A DNA stretch of 64,000 nucleotides, from NCBI RefSeq assembly GCF_000835165.1, contig NZ_CP007790.1:558001-622000 (forward strand). Reading direction: 5' to 3'. The notes beneath the pieces were generated by a model. The model searched no databases. It saw nothing but the letters and a program-made list of their open reading frames with translations, and was not told where the DNA came from. A program made the position numbers and the translations under genes. This document shows, piece after piece, positions 8,197-17,046 of this stretch (its first letter is position 1; each line of letters begins with the position of its first letter). This DNA is from Corynebacterium marinum DSM 44953. Lineage in GTDB: Bacteria; Actinomycetota; Actinomycetes; Mycobacteriales; Mycobacteriaceae.

Positions 8197-8958
8197 ATGA
8201 TCCAGGAGACCGTCCCCGCCCACGTCGTCGCCGCATTCCAGGGCGAGGTCGGCCTGCCGGAACCGGCCGGCCACGCCTGGGACAACGGCTGGCGGGTCGG
8301 ATCCGTCGTGTACTCCCGCGCCAGCGGCGTGGCCGCCGGATGGTCCGCGAAACTGCGCGGCACCCTCCAGATCGACGGGGTGCGCCTCGCGCGGCCGGTC
8401 CGCTCCACCGACGGCCGGTTCGTCGTCGCCGGCTGGAAGGCCTCCACCTGGATCGACGGCGACCTGTCGCGCCGGGTGGATGAGACGGTCCTGGTCGCGC
8501 TGCGCCTGGCCGACGCGCTGGCGGAGCAGCCCGCCCCGCCGGAGCCCGAGCAGGCGGATCTTTTCGTGCTGGCGGACCATCGGGCGTGGGAGGAGACCTC
8601 GCCCGAGTACCGGCCTGTCGCCGGACCGATGCAGGTCGGTCACGCCGACCTGCTGACCTGCACCCTCTACCACGGCTCGCAGGCCCCGGTGGTGACGGAT
8701 CTGGTGCCTTTCTCCGTGCCGCGCCCGCGCGGTTACACGGCGGCCCTGGTCATCGTCGACGGACTCATCGCCGGAGCCGTGGACGACGGCATTCTCGACA
8801 GATTCCGTCATCTTCCCGACCTCGACCAGCTGTTACTGCGCGCCGTGAGCTACCGTCGCCACGTCAACGATCTGCATCCGCACTCGTCCTCGAACGCCCG
8901 TGCCCACATCCGGAGGGTGGAGGATCTGCTCGTGTCGAGGCTTGCTGACACAATCTAG
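8197..8958 (+). CDS. conserved actinobacterial hypothetical (TIGR02569-like)
   Basis: 253 residues starting MIQETVPAHVVAAFQGEVGL. The protein has alternating strand and helix character with many Trp and Asp residues and no signal peptide, so it should be cytoplasmic. The sequence VRLARPVRSTDGRFVVAGWKASTWIDG resembles the actinobacterial TIGR02569 family, which is found next to the adnA-adnB genes in mycolic-acid bacteria. Only three bases separate its stop from the adnA ATG, so it is probably co-transcribed with the helicase-nuclease genes. No catalytic motif is recognised. Confidence 0.75.
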   Translation: MIQETVPAHVVAAFQGEVGLPEPAGHAWDNGWRVGSVVYSRASGVAAGWSAKLRGTLQIDGVRLARPVRSTDGRFVVAGWKASTWIDGDLSRRVDETVLVALRLADALAEQPAPPEPEQADLFVLADHRAWEETSPEYRPVAGPMQVGHADLLTCTLYHGSQAPVVTDLVPFSVPRPRGYTAALVIVDGLIAGAVDDGILDRFRHLPDLDQLLLRAVSYRRHVNDLHPHSSSNARAHIRRVEDLLVSRLADTI

Positions 8959-8961
8959 GGC

Positions 8962-11900
8962 ATGACCTCTCTGCCCCCGATTCCCGTCGTCCGGCTCACC
9001 GCGCGGGACAAGAACCTGCCCCGGCGCACCTGGGACGCGGATCTGCCCGCTTCCGGGGTCTGGCGGGTCACCGGCCCGGCGGGGTCGGGTGTGACCAGCC
9101 TGCTCATCGACACCGTCCTGGCCCGCATCGACGCAGGCGAGGACCCCACCGGGATCCTCGTCGTCGCAGCCTCCAAGGAGACCGGGGCGATCATCCGCCG
9201 CGAGCTCACGGACCGTCTCTCCGGCACCGACTTCGCCTCCGAGGCCCCGCTTGTGCGCTCCGTGCACTCCCTGGCCTTCGCGCTGCTCCGCGACGCCTCC
9301 GAGGAGCCGGTGCGCCTGATGACGGGCGCGGAGCAGGACGCGGTCATCCGCGAACTGCTTGCCGGTCACGCAGAGGAGGGCCGCGGCACCTGGCCGGACG
9401 AGCACCGCCCGGCGTTGACCTTCGTGGGTTTTGCCCGGCAGCTGCGCGACTTCCTTCTGCGCGCCGCGGAACGCGGGTTGTCGCCGGAGGACCTGGAGGA
9501 ACTCGGGCGCACCCACGGGCGCCCCATCTGGACCGCGGCCGGCGGCTTCCTGCGGGAGTACGAACAGACCATGTCCCTGTCCTCGGCCTCCAGCTACACC
9601 AGCTACTCCGCTTCCGAGCTGGTCGCCGCCGCCCTCGAGAAGCCTTTGGCCTCCCGCTGGCACACCCTCGTCGTCGACGATGCTCAGCACCTGGATCCGA
9701 CGTCGGCTGAACTGGTGCGTAGGCTCATCCCCGGCACGGACCTCGTGGTGGTCGGCGGCGATCCCGAGCAGTCGATCTTCCGGTTCCGGGGTGCCTCGCC
9801 AGCGTTCCTCACGGAGCTGCCCGTCGACCATGAGATCGTGCTTACCGGCAGCCTGCGGACCCCGGAGCGGGAGGTGGTCGTCGTCGATTCCTTCCCCACG
9901 CAGAACGCGCTCATCGCCGACCGCCTCCGCCGGGCGCACCTGCTGGCGGGCGTCCCCTGGTCCGACATGGCCGTGGTGGTCCGCTCCACCGGCCAGATCG
10001 CCCCCGTCCGCCGGGCGCTGCTGGCCGCCGGCGTCCCCGTGCACATCAGCCCCACCGACGTCGTCCTCGCCGAACAACGCATCGTGTCCAATCTGCTGCT
10101 GGGTATCCGTGGGCTGACCGAGGAACTCACCTCCTCCGAACTGCAGGATCTCCTGCTCGGCCCGGTCGGCGGGGCCGATCCGGTGACGTTGCGCCGACTC
10201 ATCCGCGGCCTGCGGCGCTTCGACCCGGCCACCCGGGGCATCGACACCCTCCGCGGCCTGCTCCTCCCGGACGCCGACATGCCCGACTTCGGCGGCCTGC
10301 TCACCGAACGGGAACGGTCCATCCTCGCCCGGATCTGCGGCGTCCTCGAGGCGGGCCGGGCGGCGATGAAGACCGGCAGCGTGGAGGAGATCCTGTGGGC
10401 GGTGTGGTCGGCCACCGGGCTGTCGGACCACCTGCTGGCCTCCGCCCTGCGCGGCGGCGCCGGCGGTTCCCAGGCCGACCGCGACCTGGATGCGGTGATG
10501 TCGCTTTTCGACGCCGCCGGTGACTACGCCGAACGACGCCCCACCGGTTCCATCCGCAGCTTCATCACCCACATCACCGAGCAGGAGCTGCCCACCGGCG
10601 TCCGCGACCGGCGGACCGCTGCCCCGCAGGCCGTCACCCTGCTCACCGCGCACGGCACCGTCGGAGGAGAATGGGGGCACGTCATCGTCGCGGGGGCCCA
10701 GGAGGGGGACTGGCCCTCATTGGGCGAGACGGGGTCGATCTTCGACCAGGAGGAGCTGGTCGAGCTTCTCGACGCCGGCGTCGATCCGAACGTCCCCGTC
10801 TCCCGCACCGCCGACCGGCTGAAGGAGGAGCGGCGCCTGTTCCACGTGGCCGTCACGCGCGCCACCGCAACCCTCCTGGTCACCGCCGTGAACTGCCCGG
10901 ACGCGGATGAGCCGACCGAGCCGTCCCGCTTCGTCGATGAGTTCGCCCTCGCCCACGGGCTGGCCCCGCAGCGGTTCTGCGCGGACCCGGCCGGGGAGGC
11001 CGGCGACTACCAGCGGCTGCACGTCCGGCTGCTGTCGGTCCCGGCGCTGCTCGCCGAGCTGCGGCGGACGGCCAGCGACCCGGCCGCCCGCGCCGACGAA
11101 CGCGCCCAGGCCGCCCGCCAGCTCGCCCGCCTGGCGCAGGCGGGTGTCCCGGGCGCGGACCCGGCGGAGTGGTGGACCACCACGGCCCCGTCGACCATGG
11201 AACCCCTGCCGACGGCGCCCGCCCTGTCGCCTTCGCGCATCGAGGGCCTGCTCAACTGCCCGCTGCGGGAGGTCATCCAGCGGCTCGTCGCGGAGGAGGA
11301 CACCCCGGCGGCGCTGACCCGGGGAACGCTCGCGCACGCCTACCTGGAGGCGGTGGGGCGCGGCGTCGACACGCAACAGGCGAAGGACCTGACCCTCGCG
11401 GCGTGGGACCAGGTGCAGAACGACCCGGAGTGGCGGGTGGCCACGGAACGGGAGTCGCTGGCCCGCCTGCTCGACCGCACCAGCCTGTGGCTGACGCAGT
11501 CGCGCAGCCGCATGACCCTGGTGGGCGCAGAACTCGACCTGGACGTCGCGGTGGACGAGGGGGTGCGGATCCGCGGGCGCATGGACCGCCTCGAGGTGGA
11601 CGAGTCCGGCGACCACTGGGTCGTGGACCTCAAGACCGGGGGCCAGGCCGTCTCCCAGCCCGCCGCCCAGCAGCACGTGCAGCTCACCGCCTACCAGCTG
11701 GCGCTGCGCAACGGCGCACTCCACGACGGCCGGGTGACGGACCTGGCGCCGGGGGATGAGGGGCTCCCCGTCGGCGGCGGCGTGCTGGTCTACCCGGGGA
11801 CGAAGACGAAAGACGTGTCCACGCGTGAACAGGCGGCGCACCCCCCGGAGGTTCTCGATGAGTTCGCCTCCCTCCTGCCGGGCCTGGTCCGCGAACTCCG

Positions 11901-12003
11901 GGGGCCGACGCTGACCGCCCGCATCAACGACGGCTGCGAACGCTGCCCCGTCCGCGCCATCTGCCCGCTCCAGCCCGAAGGAAAGGCCACCACCCGTGTC
12001 TGA
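8962..12003 (+). CDS. adnA: AdnA-like subunit of the AdnAB helicase-nuclease, with degenerate ATPase motifs
   Basis: 1013-residue subunit of the mycobacterial-type double-strand break resection machine, the actinobacterial counterpart of RecBCD/AddAB. Visible are a UvrD-like SF1 motor and a C-terminal RecB-type PD-(D/E)xK nuclease (GRMDRLE then WVVDLKTGG). Cysteines for an Fe-S cluster flank the nuclease: LLNCPLRE upstream and CERCPVRAICPLQ at the end. The motor looks crippled: the Walker A loop reads GPAGSGVTS, with Val where Lys is expected (about residue 44), and motif II reads DDAQ instead of DExQ. It overlaps adnB by eight bases, so equal production is expected. Confidence 0.9.
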   Translation: MTSLPPIPVVRLTARDKNLPRRTWDADLPASGVWRVTGPAGSGVTSLLIDTVLARIDAGEDPTGILVVAASKETGAIIRRELTDRLSGTDFASEAPLVRSVHSLAFALLRDASEEPVRLMTGAEQDAVIRELLAGHAEEGRGTWPDEHRPALTFVGFARQLRDFLLRAAERGLSPEDLEELGRTHGRPIWTAAGGFLREYEQTMSLSSASSYTSYSASELVAAALEKPLASRWHTLVVDDAQHLDPTSAELVRRLIPGTDLVVVGGDPEQSIFRFRGASPAFLTELPVDHEIVLTGSLRTPEREVVVVDSFPTQNALIADRLRRAHLLAGVPWSDMAVVVRSTGQIAPVRRALLAAGVPVHISPTDVVLAEQRIVSNLLLGIRGLTEELTSSELQDLLLGPVGGADPVTLRRLIRGLRRFDPATRGIDTLRGLLLPDADMPDFGGLLTERERSILARICGVLEAGRAAMKTGSVEEILWAVWSATGLSDHLLASALRGGAGGSQADRDLDAVMSLFDAAGDYAERRPTGSIRSFITHITEQELPTGVRDRRTAAPQAVTLLTAHGTVGGEWGHVIVAGAQEGDWPSLGETGSIFDQEELVELLDAGVDPNVPVSRTADRLKEERRLFHVAVTRATATLLVTAVNCPDADEPTEPSRFVDEFALAHGLAPQRFCADPAGEAGDYQRLHVRLLSVPALLAELRRTASDPAARADERAQAARQLARLAQAGVPGADPAEWWTTTAPSTMEPLPTAPALSPSRIEGLLNCPLREVIQRLVAEEDTPAALTRGTLAHAYLEAVGRGVDTQQAKDLTLAAWDQVQNDPEWRVATERESLARLLDRTSLWLTQSRSRMTLVGAELDLDVAVDEGVRIRGRMDRLEVDESGDHWVVDLKTGGQAVSQPAAQQHVQLTAYQLALRNGALHDGRVTDLAPGDEGLPVGGGVLVYPGTKTKDVSTREQAAHPPEVLDEFASLLPGLVRELRGPTLTARINDGCERCPVRAICPLQPEGKATTRV

Positions 12004-15000
12004 CATCTCCCCGCTCCTGCTGTCCCGTGTGCTCGGCCAGGAGCACGGCCCCACGCCGCAGCAGGCTGACATCATCGGCGAGGAACCCGGCCCGCTGCTC
12101 GTGGTCGCCGGCGCCGGCGCGGGGAAAACCGAGACAATGGCCTCCCGGGTCGTCTGGCTCATGGCCAACGGCTTCGCCACCCCCGACCAGGTCCTCGGGC
12201 TCACCTTCACCCGCAAGGCCACCCAGCAGCTCGGCCGGCGGATCCGGCAACGTCTGCAGACGCTCGCCGGCACCCCGAAGGTCCGCGACCAGGACCCCAG
12301 CGGCAAGCTGGCCGACCAGCTGGTCAACCAGGCGCCGACAGTGTCCACCTACGACTCTTTCGCGGGCCAGCTCATCCGTGAATACGGCCTGCTCGTGCCG
12401 GTGGAACCCACGGCCCGCATCATCACCGAGGCGGAGCGCTACGCCATCGCCCACGAGGTGGTGACCAACTACCGGGGGCGGCTCACCGCGACCCAGTCCG
12501 TCGGGCACGTCACCGAATCCCTCATCAACCTGGTCGACGAAATGAACAACCAGGTGGTCACGGCGGAGGAGATCGTCAGCGAATCCCGCGCCCTCGTGGA
12601 CACGGTCCCGGACCTGCCCAAGGGCCCGCGCCAGGGCGCCGCCCTCAACAAGAAGGTCCAGGGTTGGCTGGACACCCAGGAGACCCGCCTGGAGTATCTG
12701 CCGCTCGTCGAGTCCCTCCGGAGCGAACTGGACCGCCGCGGGGTGGTCACCTTCAACGAGCAGATGTCGGTCGCCGCGGCGCTGGCCCGTGACAACGCCG
12801 CCGTCGGCGCTGCCCAACGCCGCCGCTTCCGCGTCGTCATGCTCGACGAGTACCAGGACACCTCCCACGCCCAGCGGGTGCTCATGCGCAGCCTGTTCGG
12901 GGCAGAGGAGCCCGGCCTGACCGTCACCGCCGTCGGCGACCCGATGCAGTCGATCTACGGCTGGCGCGGCGCGACGGCCGCAAACCTCGCCGCCTTCACG
13001 GAGGATTTCCCGGTCGACGGCGCGCCCGCCCCGAAGCGGGAGCTGACGGTCTCCTTCCGCAACCCCCCGGAGATCCTCTCCCTGGCCAACGCCGTCTCCG
13101 CGGAAGTGCTGGGCACCGGACCGGACCGGGCGGTCGCGCCGCTGGATCCGCGGGAAGACGCGCCCGCGGGCGAGGTCACGCTGGGCTTCTGGGCCGACCC
13201 GGAGGAGGAGATCGCCTACGTCGCGGACCGCCTGGCCGCTGAGTACCACCTCCGGCAGGAGGCGGGGGACAACTTCGACGCAGCGGTGCTCGTTCGCAAG
13301 AACCGCCATACCGGCCCCATCGCCGAGGCCCTGGCGGAACGCGGCGTGCCCTACGAGGTGGTGGGGCTCAGCGGCCTGCTCCACGAACCCGAGGTCGCGG
13401 ACGTCGTGGCCGTGGCCACCATGCTCATCCGCCCGGCCGACACCGCCGCGGCCCTGCGCGTCCTCACCGGCCCGATGGTGGGGCTCGGCCTGGCGGACCT
13501 GGTGGCCCTCGGGCAGCGGGCCCGCAACCTCACCGGCCGTCCCGACCGTGTCATCCACCCCGGGGAGCCCCTGGAGCGCCTGGTCTCCCAGCTGGCGGAA
13601 CTGACCGCCGACCCGCCCGAGCAGATCAGCGGACTCACCGACGCCATCGCGGACCTCGGCGAGCGCTCCCGCTACTCCCCGGACGGCGTGCGCCGCCTGG
13701 AGAAGCTCTCCGCGCGGCTGCGCCGTCTGCGCACCCTGAGCCTGGGCAAGTCCCTGCCCGATCTGTTCGCCGACATCGAGCAGGCCTTCGGCGTGCGCAC
13801 CGAGGTGCTCGCCCGCCGCTCCGACGCCGGCGCCGTCCACCTGGACCGGCTCGCCGAGCACGTCGCCGGTTTCGCCGGGGATTCGCTCAGCGCGCTGCTG
13901 GACTACTTCCGGTTGGCGGCGGACCACGAGAAGGGCCTCGCCGCCGGCGAGGTCACCCACCGCGGCGACCGGGTGCAGATCCTCACCTCCCACAAGGCCA
14001 AGGGACTGGAATGGAAGATGGTGTGCGTCCTCCACACCGACTCCGGCACGTGGTCGGCGAAGGCCTCGACCTTCCTCACCAACATCACCCGGGTGCCGGA
14101 CCCGGAGTTCGGCGCGCTGGCGGCCGATGACCGCAAGGAGTTCGAGGACCTGGCCGCCGCATACATCGACGGCCGACGGGCCGCCGAGGCGGAGGAGGCC
14201 ACCCGGCTGTTCTACGTCGCCATCACCCGTTCCGAGCGCACCCTCCTGGTGACCGGCTCCGCCCAGACCGCGAAGGCTCAACCCTACGAGCACCTGGAAC
14301 GCCTTCGCGCCCTCGTGCCCGAGGAAGCCGTGGTGGCCTGGGAGGTGGCGCAGGACAGCGGCAACGAACAGGAGAAACAGGGGAAACTTCCTCCGGAGGG
14401 GACCTTCCCCGATCTCCACCCCGACCCCCACGCGCAGGCCGGCGCGGAGCTGGTGCGCGCGGCGATGGCGGAACTGCCGCCCGCTGCCGCCGGCGAGACC
14501 TATGAGTTCTGGGAGGCGGAGACGAGCGCTCTCATCGCGGAGCACGAGGCGATGCTGGCCCCGGTGGTCGAGGTGGAGCTGCCCGGTGAGCTCACCGCCA
14601 CCGACCTGGTGGCGCTGCGGCAGGACCCCGTGCAGTTCGCCCGCCGCCAGCGCCGCCCGGTGCCCTTCCGGCCGAACCAGTACGCCAAGCGGGGCACCGC
14701 CTTCCACGAATGGCTGGAAGACCGGTTCGGGGGCGGCTCGCTGCTGGACGAGGAGCAGCTGCCGGGCATCGACGAGGAGGTCGTCCACGCGGAGGATCTG
14801 GCGAGGCTCAAGGAGTCCTTCCTCGCCAGCGAATGGTCGGAGCGCACGCCGGCCTTCGTGGAGCAGCCCTTCGAGGTGTCGATCGGCGGAGTCGTCGTGC
14901 GTGGGCGGATGGACGCTGTGTTCCGCGACCCCGGGAATCCGGAGGGTTGGCTCATCGTCGACTGGAAGACGGGACGCCCGCCGAGAGGTCCCGAGCGTCG

Positions 15001-15178
15001 CGCCGCCATCATCCAGCTCGCGGTATACCGGGAGGCGTGGCGGCGCATCATCGGCGACGCGCCGGTCCGCGCGGCGTTCCACTACGTCGGCTGGAACGAG
15101 ACCCTGGAGCCGCGCGACCTGCCCGGAGCAGACGACCTCGTGGCGCTGCTGGCGCACGCCACGGCCGGCAACCAGTAG
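11996..15178 (+). CDS. adnB: AdnB-like ATP-dependent helicase-nuclease subunit
   Basis: 1060-residue partner of AdnA. The SF1A motor is intact: GAGAGKTETMASRV (Walker A, about residue 40), motif Ia FTRKATQQLG, DEYQDTSHAQR (motif II), GDPMQSIYGWRGA (motif III) and the C-terminal helicase motifs ILTSHKAKGLEWKMV and FYVAITRSERTLLV. A RecB-like nuclease ends the protein (GRMDAVFRDP then IVDWKTG, with Q and Y residues after it). Start is GTG 11996 inside the adnA reading frame. In the characterised mycobacterial enzyme AdnB is the leading motor, which fits the loss of Walker Lys seen in its partner here. Confidence 0.93.
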   Translation: MSDISPLLLSRVLGQEHGPTPQQADIIGEEPGPLLVVAGAGAGKTETMASRVVWLMANGFATPDQVLGLTFTRKATQQLGRRIRQRLQTLAGTPKVRDQDPSGKLADQLVNQAPTVSTYDSFAGQLIREYGLLVPVEPTARIITEAERYAIAHEVVTNYRGRLTATQSVGHVTESLINLVDEMNNQVVTAEEIVSESRALVDTVPDLPKGPRQGAALNKKVQGWLDTQETRLEYLPLVESLRSELDRRGVVTFNEQMSVAAALARDNAAVGAAQRRRFRVVMLDEYQDTSHAQRVLMRSLFGAEEPGLTVTAVGDPMQSIYGWRGATAANLAAFTEDFPVDGAPAPKRELTVSFRNPPEILSLANAVSAEVLGTGPDRAVAPLDPREDAPAGEVTLGFWADPEEEIAYVADRLAAEYHLRQEAGDNFDAAVLVRKNRHTGPIAEALAERGVPYEVVGLSGLLHEPEVADVVAVATMLIRPADTAAALRVLTGPMVGLGLADLVALGQRARNLTGRPDRVIHPGEPLERLVSQLAELTADPPEQISGLTDAIADLGERSRYSPDGVRRLEKLSARLRRLRTLSLGKSLPDLFADIEQAFGVRTEVLARRSDAGAVHLDRLAEHVAGFAGDSLSALLDYFRLAADHEKGLAAGEVTHRGDRVQILTSHKAKGLEWKMVCVLHTDSGTWSAKASTFLTNITRVPDPEFGALAADDRKEFEDLAAAYIDGRRAAEAEEATRLFYVAITRSERTLLVTGSAQTAKAQPYEHLERLRALVPEEAVVAWEVAQDSGNEQEKQGKLPPEGTFPDLHPDPHAQAGAELVRAAMAELPPAAAGETYEFWEAETSALIAEHEAMLAPVVEVELPGELTATDLVALRQDPVQFARRQRRPVPFRPNQYAKRGTAFHEWLEDRFGGGSLLDEEQLPGIDEEVVHAEDLARLKESFLASEWSERTPAFVEQPFEVSIGGVVVRGRMDAVFRDPGNPEGWLIVDWKTGRPPRGPERRAAIIQLAVYREAWRRIIGDAPVRAAFHYVGWNETLEPRDLPGADDLVALLAHATAGNQ

Positions 15179-15226
15179 AGTCTGTCAACAGTAAACTTCA
15201 GACGAGACGGCAGGAAGGGGCCAGGA

Positions 15227-16303
15227 ATGCGCAACCGCATCCGGGAACGATTCCGCGGCGACACGGAGCTCAGTCAGCTGCCGGATCACGCGCTGCTCGG
15301 GATCATCAACATCCCGGGGGCCATCGCGGCGAGCCCGTGGTCGCTCATCGGGCGGCGGGTGCTCTACGCGTTCCTCCTGCTGTTCGTCGTGGCGTTCATC
15401 GTCTACGTGGACAAGGACGGCTACACCGAGCACCTGACCTTCATCGACGCCTTCTATTACTCGGCGGTGTCCCTGTCCACCACCGGGTACGGCGACATCA
15501 CCCCGGTGACCCAGTCGGCGCGGCTGATCAACATCGTGATCATCACGCCGATCCGTATCGCCTTCGTTATTCTCCTGGTCGGCACGACGCTGTCGGTGCT
15601 GACGGAGAATTCCCGCAAGACCCTGCAGATCCAGCGTTGGAGGAAGACCGTGCGCAACCACACCATCGTCATCGGCTACGGCACCAAGGGGCGTTCTGCC
15701 GTCTCGGCGCTGCTCGCCGACGGCGTGCCGCCCACCCAGATCGTCGTGGTCGACACCGACAAGTCGGTCCTCTCCCGCGCCGAGAACCAGGGCCTGGTCA
15801 CGGTGTACGGCTCCGGCACGAAAGCGGACGTGCTCAAGATCGCCGGCGTCACCCGCGCCCGGTCGGTGGTGGTGGCCCCGAGCTCCGACGACACGGCCGT
15901 TCTGGTCACCTTGTCGGTGCGTGAGCTCGCACCCTCGGCGATGATCGTGGCCAGCGTGCGCGAATCGGAGAACCAGCACCTGCTGGAGCAGTCCGGCGCC
16001 GACTCTGTGGTCATTTCCTCGGAGACGGCGGGCCGGCTGCTGGGGCTGGCCACGGTCACGCCCACCGTCGTGGAGATGATGGAGGACCTCCTCAGCCCCG
16101 ACGAGGGCTTCTCCGTCGCCGAACGCCCGATCGGGGAGGACGAGGTGGGCGCCAACCCCCGGCACCTCGCCGACATCGTGCTCGGCCTCGTGCGATCGGG
16201 CGAGCTCTACCGCATTGACAGCCCCGAGGCCGAGACAGTCGAACCCGGCGACCGTCTGCTGTACATCCGCCGCGTCACCGGGGAGGACGTGAAGCGTCCG
16301 TGA
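15227..16303 (+). CDS. cglK: potassium channel with RCK/TrkA-N domain (CglK-like)
   Basis: 358 residues. Two transmembrane helices (about residues 43-62 and 98-120) flank a pore loop with the K+ filter TTGYGD at about residue 86. A cytoplasmic RCK domain follows: its Rossmann start reads VIGYGTKGRSAV and a nucleotide-type Asp follows at VVVDTDKS. A C-terminal RCK-C part completes the protein. This is a homotetrameric channel of the type shown in C. glutamicum (CglK) to be needed for pH and K+ homeostasis. It is followed by nudC with a four-base overlap (GTGA), as in mycobacterial Rv3200c-Rv3199c. Confidence 0.92.
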   Translation: MRNRIRERFRGDTELSQLPDHALLGIINIPGAIAASPWSLIGRRVLYAFLLLFVVAFIVYVDKDGYTEHLTFIDAFYYSAVSLSTTGYGDITPVTQSARLINIVIITPIRIAFVILLVGTTLSVLTENSRKTLQIQRWRKTVRNHTIVIGYGTKGRSAVSALLADGVPPTQIVVVDTDKSVLSRAENQGLVTVYGSGTKADVLKIAGVTRARSVVVAPSSDDTAVLVTLSVRELAPSAMIVASVRESENQHLLEQSGADSVVISSETAGRLLGLATVTPTVVEMMEDLLSPDEGFSVAERPIGEDEVGANPRHLADIVLGLVRSGELYRIDSPEAETVEPGDRLLYIRRVTGEDVKRP

Positions 16304-17046
16304 CGCGTTTTCTGGCCATCGGCCCCGCCGGTGAGGTCCCCGTCTCCGCGGCCGGCGAACCGCTCTACTTTCCGGCGCCCCCGCACCCCGGGCCGCTCCA
16401 CACCGTCGCCGTCAGCCCGGACCTCATCGCGCTGGGTGTGTCCGCGGAGGCGGCGGCGGCGCTGGCTGAGGCGGCCGGCGGCCGCCTGGAAGACCCGCGC
16501 CACTTCGGCCGCGACCGGGAGGTCTCCCGTGCGGTCGCTCTGCTGCGCCACCGCGGCCAGATCAGTTTCGACCCCGTCGACGGCACCCCGGTGACGTTCG
16601 CCGCGGACGGGGTCGTGGCCGTGGGCGGCCAGGGTCGACGTATCTTCCCGCGGGTGGACCCGGCAGTGATCGGCCTGGTGGAACTGGCAGGCCAGGAGCG
16701 TATCCTCCTGGCGCGCAACGCGAATCGGGGACAGTATTTCTCCCTCATCGCCGGCTATGTCGACGCGGGGGAGAACCTGGAGGAGGCCTTCATCCGCGAG
16801 GTCCGGGAGGAGACCGGCCGCCGGATCTCCGGCGTCACCTACTGGGGCAGCCAGCCGTGGGCCCCCAGCGGTTCACTCATGGTCGGGTTCACGGCCCTGA
16901 CGCGGGACGAACACCCGGTCGGCCGGACAGACGGGGAACTCGTGGAGATCCGCTGGGTGTCCCGCCCGGAACTGGGGGGCCTACCCCTGGCCCGCCCCGG
17001 TTCGATCGCGCATGCGATGATCACGGAATGGAGGAACGCCCGGTGA
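16300..17046 (+). CDS. nudC: NAD(+)/NADH diphosphatase NudC-like Nudix hydrolase
   Basis: 248 residues. The Nudix box is clear around residues 150-172: GYVDAGENLEEAFIREV followed by REETG, matching Gx5Ex7REUxEEx. Downstream comes the NudC-type stretch SQPWAPSGSLMVGF, which in NADH pyrophosphatases is the SQPWPFPxS signature. The four-Cys zinc finger of E. coli NudC is not seen, which is usual for the actinobacterial branch. The enzyme cleaves NAD(H), and NAD caps of RNA in some relatives. Start is GTG 16300 overlapping the K+ channel stop, and the stop overlaps the uvrD2 start. Confidence 0.9.
   Translation: MTRFLAIGPAGEVPVSAAGEPLYFPAPPHPGPLHTVAVSPDLIALGVSAEAAAALAEAAGGRLEDPRHFGRDREVSRAVALLRHRGQISFDPVDGTPVTFAADGVVAVGGQGRRIFPRVDPAVIGLVELAGQERILLARNANRGQYFSLIAGYVDAGENLEEAFIREVREETGRRISGVTYWGSQPWAPSGSLMVGFTALTRDEHPVGRTDGELVEIRWVSRPELGGLPLARPGSIAHAMITEWRNAR

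Noticed and set aside
11924..15157. Very long open frame on the minus strand (1077 codons) opposite adnB
   Set aside because: It lies entirely opposite a gene with all helicase and nuclease motifs; its own product is Arg/Gly/His/Val-rich without domains, typical of antisense frames in high-GC DNA.
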